Of a stretch of DNA of 64,000 nucleotides, positions 7,306 to 15,524 are shown piece by piece; position 1 is the first letter of the stretch; the number at the start of each line of letters is the position of its first letter. A program made the position numbers and the translations under genes. The notes beneath the pieces are model-generated. The model was not told the origin of the DNA. It saw only the letters and a list, made by a program, of their open reading frames with translations, and made no database searches. The stretch comes from Microbacterium testaceum (GTDB lineage Bacteria > Actinomycetota > Actinomycetes > Actinomycetales > Microbacteriaceae): positions 1 to 64,000 of the forward strand of contig NZ_BJML01000011.1 in NCBI RefSeq assembly GCF_006539145.1, given 5' to 3'.

Positions 7306-8141
7306 CCCGCGCCTACGTCAGCGTCGTCCACGGCTACGGAGGCGACTACGTCAGCGCGGAGCGCGCCGCTCTCACAGCCTTCGGGAGGGCCTACCCCGAC
7401 CAGGACTACAGCATCACGCGCGTCAACTCGACGCTCGCCATGGCCTTCGGGCGCGGATGGAACCTCCGCGACGTCGACCGCGCCATGGAGGACGCCCTCG
7501 ACGCGCACCGCGCCAAGGAGCGACGAGAGCGAGACAGCCTCGAGCGCCTCGAGCGGATCAAGGCCGCCCGAAAGCAAGCCCGCCGCCTCCTCGCTTCCGA
7601 CCTCAACTCCCCGCACGGCCGCACCCCGGCCATCGACTTCGACCGAAAGGAACCCGACATGGGCCCGACCTACACCCTCCACTCCTACGCCCCCGCCGAC
7701 CGCTTCATGCGCGACCTCCTCCGCGAGGTGGCCCCCGCCGCCTTCCCGTCGACCGCCAAGAAGGGCGCCAAGGTCAAGCTCACGCACAAGACCGTCGGCC
7801 TCGTTCTCGAGTTCACCGTCGGCAACGTGACGCGGGATGCCTACTCCGGCGGCATCACGCACATCGCCGTGGAGGGCAACGGTGCGCTCAAGTACGCCGC
7901 TTCGGAGTACCGCTTCGTCCTCGTCCAGCCCGCCCCCGAGCCGCTGCCGACGAAGGTCGGCGTCTACGTCCGCGAGGAGACCGTCCCGCGCTACAACCGC
8001 GGCGAGGCCACCGACCTCTTCACGCTCCTCCCGGGCGGCAAGTGGACGCAGCGCTACGGCGCCGGCACCCTGGCGACCCGGACGGCCGAAGAGGTACAGG
8101 CCATCACGGGGCCCCGCAAGCTCGTCCGCCTCACGGCATGA
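7302..8141 (+). CDS. Unknown phage protein
   Basis: 279 residues; GTG start overlapping the preceding stop. The N-terminal region (~1-60) has aromatic beta-like sequence, followed by a highly charged coiled-coil-like helix (~65-100, KERRERDSLERLERIKAARKQ). A C-terminal beta-rich domain starts near MGPTYTLHSYAP. The two parts may be separate domains, since an internal ATG preceded by CGAAAGGAACCC lies at 7660 and could start a shorter product. No family recognised. Confidence 0.65.
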   Translation: MTRAYVSVVHGYGGDYVSAERAALTAFGRAYPDQDYSITRVNSTLAMAFGRGWNLRDVDRAMEDALDAHRAKERRERDSLERLERIKAARKQARRLLASDLNSPHGRTPAIDFDRKEPDMGPTYTLHSYAPADRFMRDLLREVAPAAFPSTAKKGAKVKLTHKTVGLVLEFTVGNVTRDAYSGGITHIAVEGNGALKYAASEYRFVLVQPAPEPLPTKVGVYVREETVPRYNRGEATDLFTLLPGGKWTQRYGAGTLATRTAEEVQAITGPRKLVRLTA

Positions 8142-8257
8142 TCGGCCACGCCGAGCGTAAGGGCGACGCCCGCATCGCCTTCGTCGTGAACCCCGCGGGC
8201 GAGGCCTTCGAGCTCCGCGTCGCCTGGGCCACGACCTTCTACGTCGTGGGCACCTAG
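8138..8257 (+). CDS. Tiny unknown protein
   Basis: 39 residues (MIGHAERKGDARIAFVVNPAG...), start overlapping the previous stop (ATGA). It ends inside the degenerate promoter-core copy at 8257. Coding is plausible from coupling and composition only. Confidence 0.45.
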   Translation: MIGHAERKGDARIAFVVNPAGEAFELRVAWATTFYVVGT

Positions 8258-8269
8258 GCGGTCTTCTAT
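8257..8269 (+). promoter_or_regulatory. Degenerate copy of the phage promoter core
   Basis: GGCGGTCTTCTAT matches the 13-bp core at 11 of 13 positions, and an ATG follows immediately, but no GGGCAG-like box lies at the usual distance. It could be a decayed or variant promoter for the tRNA/late region. TAGAGG-N7-CCTCTA at 8271-8289 forms a small hairpin downstream. Confidence 0.35.
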
Positions 8270-8291
8270 GTAGAGGGACTTCTCCTCTATT

Positions 8292-8343
8292 CCCCCGGCG
8301 ACCGGGCGCGCATCTACAGAATCGCGGCCCGGCCCGGGGGCCT
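8292..8343 (+). terminator. Strong GC hairpin before the tRNA genes
   Basis: CCCCCG...CCGGGC pairs with GCCCGG..CGGGGG around a ~19-nt loop, followed by CCTTC. It reads as a terminator or a processing hairpin just upstream of the tRNA-Gln 5' end. Confidence 0.5.
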
Positions 8344-8415
8344 TCTCTCGTCGTTTAATGGCAAGACGCCGGGCTTTGGACCCGGATAGTCGAGGTTCGA
8401 GTCCTCGCGAGAGAG
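8344..8415 (+). tRNA. tRNA-Gln (anticodon TTG)
   Basis: Acceptor stem TCTCTCG/CGAGAGA, D arm with TTTAATGGCAAG, anticodon stem CCGGG/CCCGG with loop CTTTGGA (anticodon TTG, 8376-8378), and T arm CGAGG-TTCGAGT-CCTCG are all paired. CCA is not encoded. It probably supplements reading of CAA, a rare codon in this GC-rich host. Confidence 0.88.
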
Positions 8416-8481
8416 CATGGCTCGTGAGCCCGCCCCCGGACGAGGGCACCTTACGAGAGCCGCCTCTTGCGAGAGGCGCAC

Positions 8482-8552
8482 GGGGATATAGCTCAATCGG
8501 TAGAGCGTCGGTCTCCAAAACCGAATGTCAAGGTTCGAGTCCTTGTGTCCGC
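8482..8552 (+). tRNA. tRNA-Trp (anticodon CCA)
   Basis: D arm GCTC...GAGC, anticodon stem TCGGT/ACCGA with loop CTCCAAA (anticodon CCA, 8515-8517), and T arm CAAGG-TTCGAGT-CCTTG are well formed. The acceptor stem 8482-8488/8546-8552 pairs except for one G-G mismatch at the second position and one G-U. CCA is not encoded. It may be slightly degraded or tolerated. Confidence 0.78.
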
Positions 8553-8557
8553 CGCGA

Positions 8558-8605
8558 GGCCCGTTACTCCCTGCCTTCCATAGCGGGGCCGGTAACGGGC
8601 CCTTT
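8558..8605 (+). terminator. Terminator after the tRNAs
   Basis: Perfect 10-bp stem GGCCCGTTAC / GTAACGGGCC followed by CTTTC. It closes the tRNA transcript. Confidence 0.7.
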
Positions 8606-8679
8606 CACTTCCCACCCCACTCACGTTCGATGCCCCATCCGCAGGTGTCCGTGAGCCGACCCCCTCTCGCCAGCAGGCC

Positions 8680-8714
8680 ACCCCCCTTCCTGCATATGGC
8701 CGGAGGGGGTCTTT
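8680..8714 (+). terminator. Terminator-like hairpin
   Basis: ACCCCC..TCC pairs with GGA..GGGGGT, followed by CTTTG. A second hairpin between the tRNAs and the packaging genes. Confidence 0.6.
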
Positions 8715-8774
8715 GTCGTGCCCTGCCGAGGGGCCGCCCCCGTGCGGAACCTACCCCCGGAGGTGCGCCCCCCT

Positions 8775-9074
8775 ATGCCATGGGATACGAGCGACCGTAA
8801 GGCCGAGCTTCCTGCCGACTGGGCAGCACGACGCATGCGCGTCCTTCGTCGCGATCACTACCGCTGTCGCGCCCGCTACTCAGATGGCCGACGATGCGAG
8901 GCGCCTGCCAATCAGGTCGACCACATCACGCCGGGCAGCGACCACGACGAGGACAACCTCGAGGCGCTGTGTCGGTGGCACCACGCGCGCAAGTCATCGG
9001 CCGAAGGCCATGCAGCGCGTCGACCGCGACCGCGACAGGCCCGTGATTCTGAGCCACACCCCGGTCTCCGCTGA
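8775..9074 (+). CDS. HNH endonuclease (packaging-associated)
   Basis: A 99-residue HNH nuclease: PADWAARRMRVLRRDHYRC (zinc Cys), GRRCEAPANQVDHITPG (second Cys and the catalytic DH), NLEALCRWHHARKS. Two in-frame extensions upstream exist, but GGAGGT lies 10 nt before this ATG and the protein starts at the usual position for the family. HNH proteins next to terminases are established partners of cos-type packaging. Confidence 0.88.
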   Translation: MPWDTSDRKAELPADWAARRMRVLRRDHYRCRARYSDGRRCEAPANQVDHITPGSDHDEDNLEALCRWHHARKSSAEGHAARRPRPRQARDSEPHPGLR

Positions 9075-9239
9075 CCTCTCGAGGGGCGGCGTCCCGGCGA
9101 GGCGCGGGGTGGGGGGTGACTCCCCCCTACCCCCTCTCGCGAAGCCCGGGGAGGCATAGCGTCTCCCTGTCGCTACGTATGGCTCCCCGTTTTCAGCCGT
9201 TCCGCCCAAGCCCGCATTGACCCACGAAAGGGGCGAATT
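9075..9239. other. Intergenic region before terminase, candidate cos
   Basis: 165 bases without a gene, holding a near-continuous G/C hairpin (GGGGTGGGGGG-TGACT-CCCCCCTACCCC, 9106-9134) lacking a T tail. Its position between the HNH nuclease and TerS makes it a candidate for the cos/terminase-binding region; the cut site cannot be read. Confidence 0.4.
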
Positions 9240-9641
9240 GTGGCGAATACCCCGCAATTCCGCGCCCGCTCAACATGGTCGGCGCCCGCTAAGCGAACTT
9301 TCCGCGACATTGTCGACGCTCACCCGTCGCTCGAAAAGGCGAAGCTAAGCGCCCTTTACGGCGCATGCGACCTCCTTTCTGACGCCGACAAGATGCAAGC
9401 CCGGATCGACGCGGACGGCCTCATGGTCGCCGGTTCGATGGGCCAACAGGTCGCTCACCCGCTCATCGCCGAGGTCCGCCAGTACCGGCGCGCCGCGCTC
9501 GACGCGATCAAAGCCCTCGGCCTCGACGGACGCTCCGGCGCCTCGGCCGCTGGCGCCGCCCTCGTGGCGAAGCGCTGGGCCTCACGCCCCGCCGTCGGCA
9601 ACGTCACCCCACTCCGCGCCGGAGGCCCGGCCCCGTTCTAG
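9240..9641 (+). CDS. terS: Terminase small subunit (P27-like)
   Basis: 133 residues that recognise phage DNA for packaging. The pattern (helical N-terminus, HPSLEKAKLSALYGACDLL, a variable linker, then HPLIAEVRQYRRAALDAIKALGL) is typical of P27-family small terminases. GTG start preceded by GAAAGGGG. It lies 15 bp before the large subunit. Confidence 0.8.
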   Translation: MANTPQFRARSTWSAPAKRTFRDIVDAHPSLEKAKLSALYGACDLLSDADKMQARIDADGLMVAGSMGQQVAHPLIAEVRQYRRAALDAIKALGLDGRSGASAAGAALVAKRWASRPAVGNVTPLRAGGPAPF

Positions 9642-9656
9642 CTCGAGGAGGGCGCA

Positions 9657-11450
9657 ATGTCGCGCATCGACCTCCTCGAGCCCTTCCCCGAAGCTGAGCC
9701 GACCATCGGTCACGCCGTCGTCGGCTGGATCGAGTCGACGCTCTGGCGTCCCGACGGCGTCCAGGAGCTCCTCACGCTCACCGCCGAGCAACGCAACTTC
9801 ATCCTCCACTTCTACGCCGTCGAGATTGCGTCCCGCACGCCGCTCGGCCGCGTCGTCTGGCGCTTCAAGTGCCGCCGTGGCGTCCTCCGCCGCGCGAAGG
9901 GCTGGGGCAAGTCGCCCTTCCTCGGCGCCATCGCGCTCGCGGAGCTGTGTGGCCCCGTCCTGCCCGTCGACATCGACGAGGACGGCCACCCCTTCGCCGA
10001 GCCGCACCCTATGCCGTGGGTCGTCATCGCTGGCGTCTCCGAGACGCAGACGAAGAACACGACCGACGCCGTCCGCGCGATGGCGGGCAATCCCGACTTC
10101 GTCGATGCCTACGGCGTCGACATCGGTATGACCCGCATTCTCACGCCGGCCGGGGGCAAGCTCGTCGCCGTCACGGCCTCCGCGTCGACCGCCGAGGGCG
10201 GGCGCTACACGTTCGCCATCATGGACGAGACGCACCACTGGACCGCGAGCAACCGCGGCCACGACCTCGCCGACGTCATCCGACGCAACCTCGGCAAGGT
10301 CGACGGGCGCTCGATCGAGACGACGAACGCTCACGAGCCCGGCCGCGACTCGACCGCCGAGAAGTCTTACCTCGCCTTCCTGGCAATCCTCGAGGGCCGC
10401 TCGATCGCCGACGGCATCCTCTACGACTCCCGCCAGGCTCCCGACGACGTGAACATCGCCGACCGCGATGCCGTCGAGGCCGCCCTCAGGGTCGCCTACG
10501 GCGATTCCCATTGGGTGAACCTCGACCGCATCCTCCGCGAGTTCTACGACCCCGACCTCCCGCCGGAGCAAGCCCGGCGCTTCTACCTCAATCAGATCGT
10601 CGCCGCCGCCGACTCGTGGGTCTCCCCCGCTGAGTGGCACGGCAACCGCGCTGAGGAGGCGCCCCCTCTCAAGCTGTCCTTCCAGGCGCGGACCGAATAC
10701 GTCCTCACCGAGAAGGGGAAGCGCCGCGAGAAGGAGGCGGCAGATAAGCATGAGCGCTTCATGGTCGAGGAGGGAGACGAGCGCCCGGTCACCCATCCCG
10801 CAATAGACGGCGACGAGGTCACCCTCGGCTTCGACGGCTCCCTTACTGACGACTCGACCGCCCTCGTCGCGGTCCGCGTCGACGACGGCGCCCCGTTCCT
10901 TCTCGCCATCTGGGAGAAGCCCGAAGGGCCGTCCGGGCAAGGCTGGGCCGTCCCGAAGGAGGAGGTCCGTGAGGCCGTTGCGTGGGCATTTGGTCACCTC
11001 AACGTCGTCGCGTTCTTCTCCGACGTCGCCTATTGGGAGACGGACGTCGACGCCTGGCGCGACGAGTACAACGAGCGCCTCCTCGTGAAGGCTACCTCGC
11101 GGCACGCCGTCGGCTGGGACATGCGCGGTCACCAAATGGACACCACGCGCGCCGTCGAGGCGCTCCACCGCAACATCACGGACCGGGAACTCCCCTGGCG
11201 CTCGCATGAGCTCGTCGCGGGCTCGTCCAAGGGCCTCGCCGCCCACGAGATTCTCACCCGTCACGTCCTCAACGCTCGCCGCCGGCCGAACCGCTGGGGC
11301 GTCGCCTTCGGCAAGGAGACCCGCGAGTCGCCCAAGAAGGTCGACGCGCTAGCCGCCCTCGTCCTGGCCCGTCTCGCCCGCACTCGCGTCCTCGGCGAGG
11401 GCGCTCTCAAGAAGAAGCGCCGTGCCCCTGGACGCCTCATCGGCTTCTAG
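9657..11450 (+). CDS. terL: Terminase large subunit
   Basis: 597 residues; the ATP-driven DNA packaging motor with a headful- or cos-cutting nuclease. The ATPase has a Walker A variant KGWGKSP (~81-87) and Walker B FAIMDETHHW (~188). The C-terminal RNase H-like nuclease shows acidic residues in LGFDGSLTDD (~391), FFSDVAYWETD (~453) and ESPKKVDALAALV (~560). Length and order are normal. GAGGAGGGCGC precedes the ATG. Confidence 0.93.
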   Translation: MSRIDLLEPFPEAEPTIGHAVVGWIESTLWRPDGVQELLTLTAEQRNFILHFYAVEIASRTPLGRVVWRFKCRRGVLRRAKGWGKSPFLGAIALAELCGPVLPVDIDEDGHPFAEPHPMPWVVIAGVSETQTKNTTDAVRAMAGNPDFVDAYGVDIGMTRILTPAGGKLVAVTASASTAEGGRYTFAIMDETHHWTASNRGHDLADVIRRNLGKVDGRSIETTNAHEPGRDSTAEKSYLAFLAILEGRSIADGILYDSRQAPDDVNIADRDAVEAALRVAYGDSHWVNLDRILREFYDPDLPPEQARRFYLNQIVAAADSWVSPAEWHGNRAEEAPPLKLSFQARTEYVLTEKGKRREKEAADKHERFMVEEGDERPVTHPAIDGDEVTLGFDGSLTDDSTALVAVRVDDGAPFLLAIWEKPEGPSGQGWAVPKEEVREAVAWAFGHLNVVAFFSDVAYWETDVDAWRDEYNERLLVKATSRHAVGWDMRGHQMDTTRAVEALHRNITDRELPWRSHELVAGSSKGLAAHEILTRHVLNARRRPNRWGVAFGKETRESPKKVDALAALVLARLARTRVLGEGALKKKRRAPGRLIGF

Positions 11451-11458
11451 GAGGCCCC

Positions 11459-12154
11459 ATGCCTGACGTCACCGTCGGCCACGTCATCGGCCGCTTCCTC
11501 GACAAGTACGACTCGCCAATCCGCGGCGAGGTGCGCTTCTCGCGCGTCATCGCGTCGACTCAGGGAGCGCCCGCATTCCGGGCGCCCATCACGCGCCAGG
11601 ACGTCGCGCTCGTCGACGGCAAGGTCACCGCGACCCTCGCCCTCGGCGTCTACGACGTCGCCTTCTCCTTCGTGCGCGCGTCGCACCCGTCGTTCCGCAT
11701 CGAGGTCACCTCGGCGCACACGACCGACGCTCCCCTCGACCTAGTCGTCGAGGCGCCGATCGAGGAGAAGCCGGGCGAGGTCTTCATCGTCAACGAGCGC
11801 GTTTGGCGCGAGGCAACCGAGGCCGCCGCTCGCTCCGTGCGAGCCGCGACCGACGCGGGCCTCGCCGCCGCCGACGCTCGCGCGTATCAGGCCTCCGCGT
11901 GGAACGCCCGGAACGAGGCATCGACCGCGGCGCAGCTCGCGACCGGCGCGCGCGACTCCGTGCGAGCCGACGCCGACCGTGCCTCCCAGGCAGCCGCCGA
12001 GGTGGCCGCCATCGCGGGCGAGCTCCACGACGCGACCTTCCGAATCTCGCTCCACCCGACCAACCCGGGCCTCGCGGTCGTCGACTTCGCTGACTTCCTC
12101 CGCGACCCCGTTATCCCATTCGCCATCCGCATTCCTCTAGGGGGAGCCGCATGA
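11459..12154 (+). CDS. Putative tail-fibre or baseplate attachment protein
   Basis: 231 residues. Residues ~1-100 form a beta-domain (VTVGHVIGRFLDKYDSPIRGEVRFSRV...FRIEVTSAHTTDAPLDL) resembling N-terminal fibre-attachment domains of actinophage minor tail proteins. An Ala-rich helical stalk follows (~115-185), then a short C-terminal beta piece. It heads a four-gene block between terminase and portal, an unusual place for tail fibres. The assignment is by composition and context. Confidence 0.6.
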   Translation: MPDVTVGHVIGRFLDKYDSPIRGEVRFSRVIASTQGAPAFRAPITRQDVALVDGKVTATLALGVYDVAFSFVRASHPSFRIEVTSAHTTDAPLDLVVEAPIEEKPGEVFIVNERVWREATEAAARSVRAATDAGLAAADARAYQASAWNARNEASTAAQLATGARDSVRADADRASQAAAEVAAIAGELHDATFRISLHPTNPGLAVVDFADFLRDPVIPFAIRIPLGGAA

Positions 12155-13122
12155 CCACCCAAGGCATCCTGCCCCTTCTCGACCCTGTCACGGGCCGCTT
12201 CCCCGACGAGCACACCCCCGCCGCCGCTCTCGCCGCCGTCACGGCCGCGGAGAGCGCACGGGATGCCTCCCGCGCCGCCCGCGACGCCGCCAAGGCCTCC
12301 GCCGACACGGCCGCCGATCGCGCGACCGCAGCGGGGACCGCCGTGTCGGACGCGCGCACCGCTGCCAACGACGCCAAGGCCGAGCGCCAGAACGCCTCCG
12401 TTTCCGCGGGCGCTGCCCTGGACCGCGCGACCGCCGCGGATGCTTCGGCCTCAGCCGCTCAGGGCTCCGCGAGCAACGCCGCCACGTCGGCAACGACCGC
12501 GGGCGCTGCCAAGACCGCCGCCGAGACGGCCGCCACTTCGGCGACCGCCTCCAAGACCGCCGCCGCCGCGTCCGCATCCGCGGCCGACACCGCGCGCATC
12601 GCCGCGGAGACCGCGCGATCGGGCGCCGAGACGGCGAAGGCCGCCGCTGACGCCTCCAAGACCGCCGCCGCCACCTCGGCGACGAGCGCCGCCACGTCCG
12701 CGACCGCAGCGGGGACCGCGCAGACCGCCGCCGAGACCGCCAAGACCGCCGCCGAGGGTGCCCGCGACGAGACCATCGTCGTCGCCCCGGACCGCGAGGA
12801 TTGGGCCGCGGGCGCGCGCACGCTGACGCAAGCGCAGACGCGATCGACCTACCTCAAGCGTCGCCTCACCGGGAACGTCACGCTCTCCGTCAACGCCGGG
12901 CTCGCCTCGAAGGCGTACTCGTGCACGCTCGAGCTGACGCAGGACACCACGGGCGGACGCACGCTCCTCCTCGCGAACGTCGCGACGCCCTACGGCATCC
13001 CTATCGCGCTCTCCTCGGCCGCCAATGCCGTCGACATCGTCCGCCTCGAGTGGAACGGCGCCCGCTGGGCTGCCTACCTCGGCGGCACGCAGCTCGCCAT
13101 TCCCTCCACCTGGATCGTCTGA
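12151..13122 (+). CDS. Tail fibre-like protein with long Ala/Thr coiled-coil stalk
   Basis: 323 residues. Residues ~24-208 are almost wholly Ala, Thr, Ser, Lys, Asp and Glu in repeating AAETA-TSA-TASKTAA units, typical of trimeric fibre stalks. Residues ~215-323 form a compact beta-rich head (RTLTQAQTRSTYLKRRLTGNVTLSV...WNGARWAAYLGG). The start overlaps the previous stop. The DNA is internally repetitive for the same reason. Likely role: receptor binding or virion decoration. Confidence 0.7.
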   Translation: MTTQGILPLLDPVTGRFPDEHTPAAALAAVTAAESARDASRAARDAAKASADTAADRATAAGTAVSDARTAANDAKAERQNASVSAGAALDRATAADASASAAQGSASNAATSATTAGAAKTAAETAATSATASKTAAAASASAADTARIAAETARSGAETAKAAADASKTAAATSATSAATSATAAGTAQTAAETAKTAAEGARDETIVVAPDREDWAAGARTLTQAQTRSTYLKRRLTGNVTLSVNAGLASKAYSCTLELTQDTTGGRTLLLANVATPYGIPIALSSAANAVDIVRLEWNGARWAAYLGGTQLAIPSTWIV

Positions 13123-13133
13123 GAGGCGCCGCT

Positions 13134-13457
13134 ATGACCGACTCCCCTGAGACCCGCCGCGACGAGACCCTCGCCGCGATCCTCGAGGCAGGCGGAGTGC
13201 TCCTCGCCGAGCCGACCCCGCTGGCCGACCCCGCTGCCCCGCACGACGTCGTCGCCTACCGCATCACGGCGGGCGCCCCGGACCTCGCCGTCCGTGCCGC
13301 TCTCCGCGACGTGCGCACCGCGACGCAGACGGCCACCGCCGGCCTCATCGACTGGACCCCCGCCCCGCTCCCCGAGCCCGAGCCCGAACCCTCCGAGACG
13401 CCGATCTTCGACGGCGTCGGAGCCGCGCCGGAGGAGCCCACCGCCGAGGAGGCGTAA
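13134..13457 (+). CDS. Unknown protein of the fibre block
   Basis: 107 residues: a helical N-terminal domain, a beta-like middle (DVVAYRITAGAPDLAVRAALRDV) and an acidic Pro-rich tail (PLPEPEPEPSETP). GAGAGGC precedes the ATG and the end overlaps the next start. It may be a fibre assembly factor; function not recognised. Confidence 0.65.
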   Translation: MTDSPETRRDETLAAILEAGGVLLAEPTPLADPAAPHDVVAYRITAGAPDLAVRAALRDVRTATQTATAGLIDWTPAPLPEPEPEPSETPIFDGVGAAPEEPTAEEA

Positions 13458-15283
13458 TGCGTTCCGACCTCGCTGACGTCCGTCTCGCTCCCGTCGAGAA
13501 CCTCGCAATCAACCCCAGCTTCGAGCGCGTCGTCGCTGGTTCGACGATCGTTCGCCGGAACCTCGCGCCCAACCCGACCGTCGCCGACGGGACCGGATGG
13601 TCCGCTATCGGCGGGGGCACCGGAGTCAGCTACGAGGGGGCGATCGTCGATACGGGCGGCCCGACCCCGACGCTCCCCCGCTTCTATCGCACGACGAAGA
13701 CGCGCCTACAGACATCGGGCTCATCTTGGCTCCGCGTCCAGTACAGCGTGCCCATGGCCGTAGTCGCGGGCCGCACCTATACCTTCTCCGCCTACGGGCG
13801 CCTCAACACCCTTGAGGCCCGTGACGCGGTCATCATTGCCATCTGGCGCAACTCGTCCGCCGTGACGATTCTCGAGTCCGCAAGCCGTGCCGTGGCCGTG
13901 CCCGTCGGCGCCGGATGGTTTCGATACTCCGTCACTGCAGTTGCCCCCGCGGGGGCTGCCGGAGCGGCGATGCACCTCGGGATTACTAGCGGATCGGCCG
14001 TCGGCGAGTCGGTCGACGCAACGGGCCTTCTGATCGAGGAACGCCCCGGCCTCCTGCCTTTCTTCTGGGGCGGCGCGCAGAACGACCGCGGCATCGCCTA
14101 CGCCTGGGAGGGCACCGCGAACGCCTCGGCATCCGTCGCCCGCGCGGCGGTCGTGGAGGTCATGCGGAACTACCACCGCAACCCGGGCGCGCGTAACCCC
14201 TCCGCGGGCAACGTCGACTTCTCCATGTGGACCGGCAACCTCCCCAACGCCTGTACCGTGACCCCCTCTGCGGACGCCGCATGGTCCGTGAGCGGCAAGG
14301 CCTTTCAGGTCACCTGGACGGATACGACCTACCCCGACACCGGAGATATCGCCGTCGTCCTGACGCAGGCCACGCCCGACACCGTTTGGACGGCTGAGTG
14401 GGACCTCGTCGCTTCCCGCACCGGCAACATGTCTCCCCCCGGGCTGTACTCCAATCCGGGGACGTGGACGACGATTGCGCGTTCCACGAGCGGGCAGACG
14501 CCGATCACCGCCAACGTCCCTCAGCGGCGTTGGGTGACGTTCACCGCTGACGCCGCCGCACTTGCGAGCGGCCTTCGTGTAACAAACGGCCTCTACGGCA
14601 AGGTTCCCGGCGACACGCTGCAAATCTCCAACGTCGTCATCTACCCCGGCGCGAAGCGAGATACCGCCTACTTCGACGGGTTCACTTCCCCCGACGCCGA
14701 CCTCACCCCCGCATGGCTGGGCGCAGAAAACGTGAGCGCGAGCGTCCTGTACGGGATGCGTCCGGGCGGGTCTCCCGCCCTGGCCGTTGCCCCGCACGTC
14801 GTGCATCGGGGCGGGAAACGGGCCGTGCGTCTACGGTCCGAGGTGGCTACCGGCGTGGTCTTCGATGGGGAGTTCGTCACAAACGGCTTCCAATTCGGGA
14901 TGACCCCAGGACGGACAGTAACCATCCTCGCGAAAATGACCCTCGACGCGCCCCAGACGGGCACGCTGTCGACAAACGCGCGCCGCATCATCACCTACTG
15001 GTGGAACGGTTCGGCGCACATTGCGAGCGCGTCGGCCCAGGCCCCGAACGTGGCCGGGGAGCACCTCCTCCGCATGGTGTTCACCGTACCGGCGTCCGCG
15101 ACCCAATCCTTCGTGCGACTCTTCGGCGGCGCCGTGACCCCCGGGGAGTACACGACGTGGGACGACTTCGCCGTCGTGGACGGCGTCTATACCGGCCCCT
15201 ACGTCGATGGCGACCTCCCCGGCTGCCTCTGGCGCGGCACCCCCCACGCCTCCACGTCGGTCGGCTACCCCCGCCTCGCCTAG
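13457..15283 (+). CDS. Large minor tail protein with carbohydrate-binding-like modules
   Basis: 608 residues with at least three beta-sandwich-like modules. Each begins with an asparagine-rich motif of the NLIxNPSFE type seen in CBM4/9-like jelly rolls: NLAINPSFE (~16), NLAPNPTVADG (~36) and YHRNPGARNPSAG (~237). Module ends carry 'YWNGSAH'/'WRGT' elements. It probably binds a cell-surface glycan as receptor-binding protein. The ATG overlaps the previous stop. Confidence 0.72.
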   Translation: MRSDLADVRLAPVENLAINPSFERVVAGSTIVRRNLAPNPTVADGTGWSAIGGGTGVSYEGAIVDTGGPTPTLPRFYRTTKTRLQTSGSSWLRVQYSVPMAVVAGRTYTFSAYGRLNTLEARDAVIIAIWRNSSAVTILESASRAVAVPVGAGWFRYSVTAVAPAGAAGAAMHLGITSGSAVGESVDATGLLIEERPGLLPFFWGGAQNDRGIAYAWEGTANASASVARAAVVEVMRNYHRNPGARNPSAGNVDFSMWTGNLPNACTVTPSADAAWSVSGKAFQVTWTDTTYPDTGDIAVVLTQATPDTVWTAEWDLVASRTGNMSPPGLYSNPGTWTTIARSTSGQTPITANVPQRRWVTFTADAAALASGLRVTNGLYGKVPGDTLQISNVVIYPGAKRDTAYFDGFTSPDADLTPAWLGAENVSASVLYGMRPGGSPALAVAPHVVHRGGKRAVRLRSEVATGVVFDGEFVTNGFQFGMTPGRTVTILAKMTLDAPQTGTLSTNARRIITYWWNGSAHIASASAQAPNVAGEHLLRMVFTVPASATQSFVRLFGGAVTPGEYTTWDDFAVVDGVYTGPYVDGDLPGCLWRGTPHASTSVGYPRLA

Positions 15284-15498
15284 ATCAGCCCCTCGGCCCG
15301 GTAGAACTCGACCCGCTCCTCAAACTCGACGCGGCGCGCTCGTTGATACGGCGTCCACAAGTCGGGGCGGTCGGTCACGTCGACGCCGTCGCGCTTGACC
15401 CGCTCCCAGGGCGGCTCACTTCGCGCGCGGAGGTAGATCAACTCCGTCTCAACGTCGACTCTCCCCGGCACCGATCCCGGGCGCGGATCACCGCCCAT
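15280..15498 (-). CDS. Minus-strand small protein (moron-like)
   Basis: 72 residues (MGGDPRPGSVPGRVDVETELIYLRARSE...), basic N-terminal half and an acidic helical end (RRVEFEERVEFYRAEGLI). It is the only convincing minus-strand gene in the prophage and its stop overlaps the end of the tail gene by 4 bp. TACGAT (15506-15511 on the minus strand) lies 7 nt before the ATG, giving a leaderless host-type promoter. This suggests lysogen expression independent of the late operon. Function unknown. Confidence 0.6.
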   Translation of the reverse strand: MGGDPRPGSVPGRVDVETELIYLRARSEPPWERVKRDGVDVTDRPDLWTPYQRARRVEFEERVEFYRAEGLI

Positions 15499-15524
15499 AC
15501 CCGCGATCGTACTTCCTTCCCTCT

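Noticed and set aside
8358..8654. Open frame spanning the two tRNA genes
   Set aside because: It reads through structured tRNA sequence and has no ribosome binding site.
9582..11264. 560-codon open frame on the minus strand opposite the large terminase
   Set aside because: High-GC shadow frame; the plus-strand gene has all terminase motifs, and the antisense protein shows no domain and no start signals.
12250..12780. Short repeated units suggesting a CRISPR or tandem repeat array
   Set aside because: Units are irregular GCC-rich codon repeats in frame with an Ala/Thr-rich fibre stalk; no constant repeat/spacer pattern.
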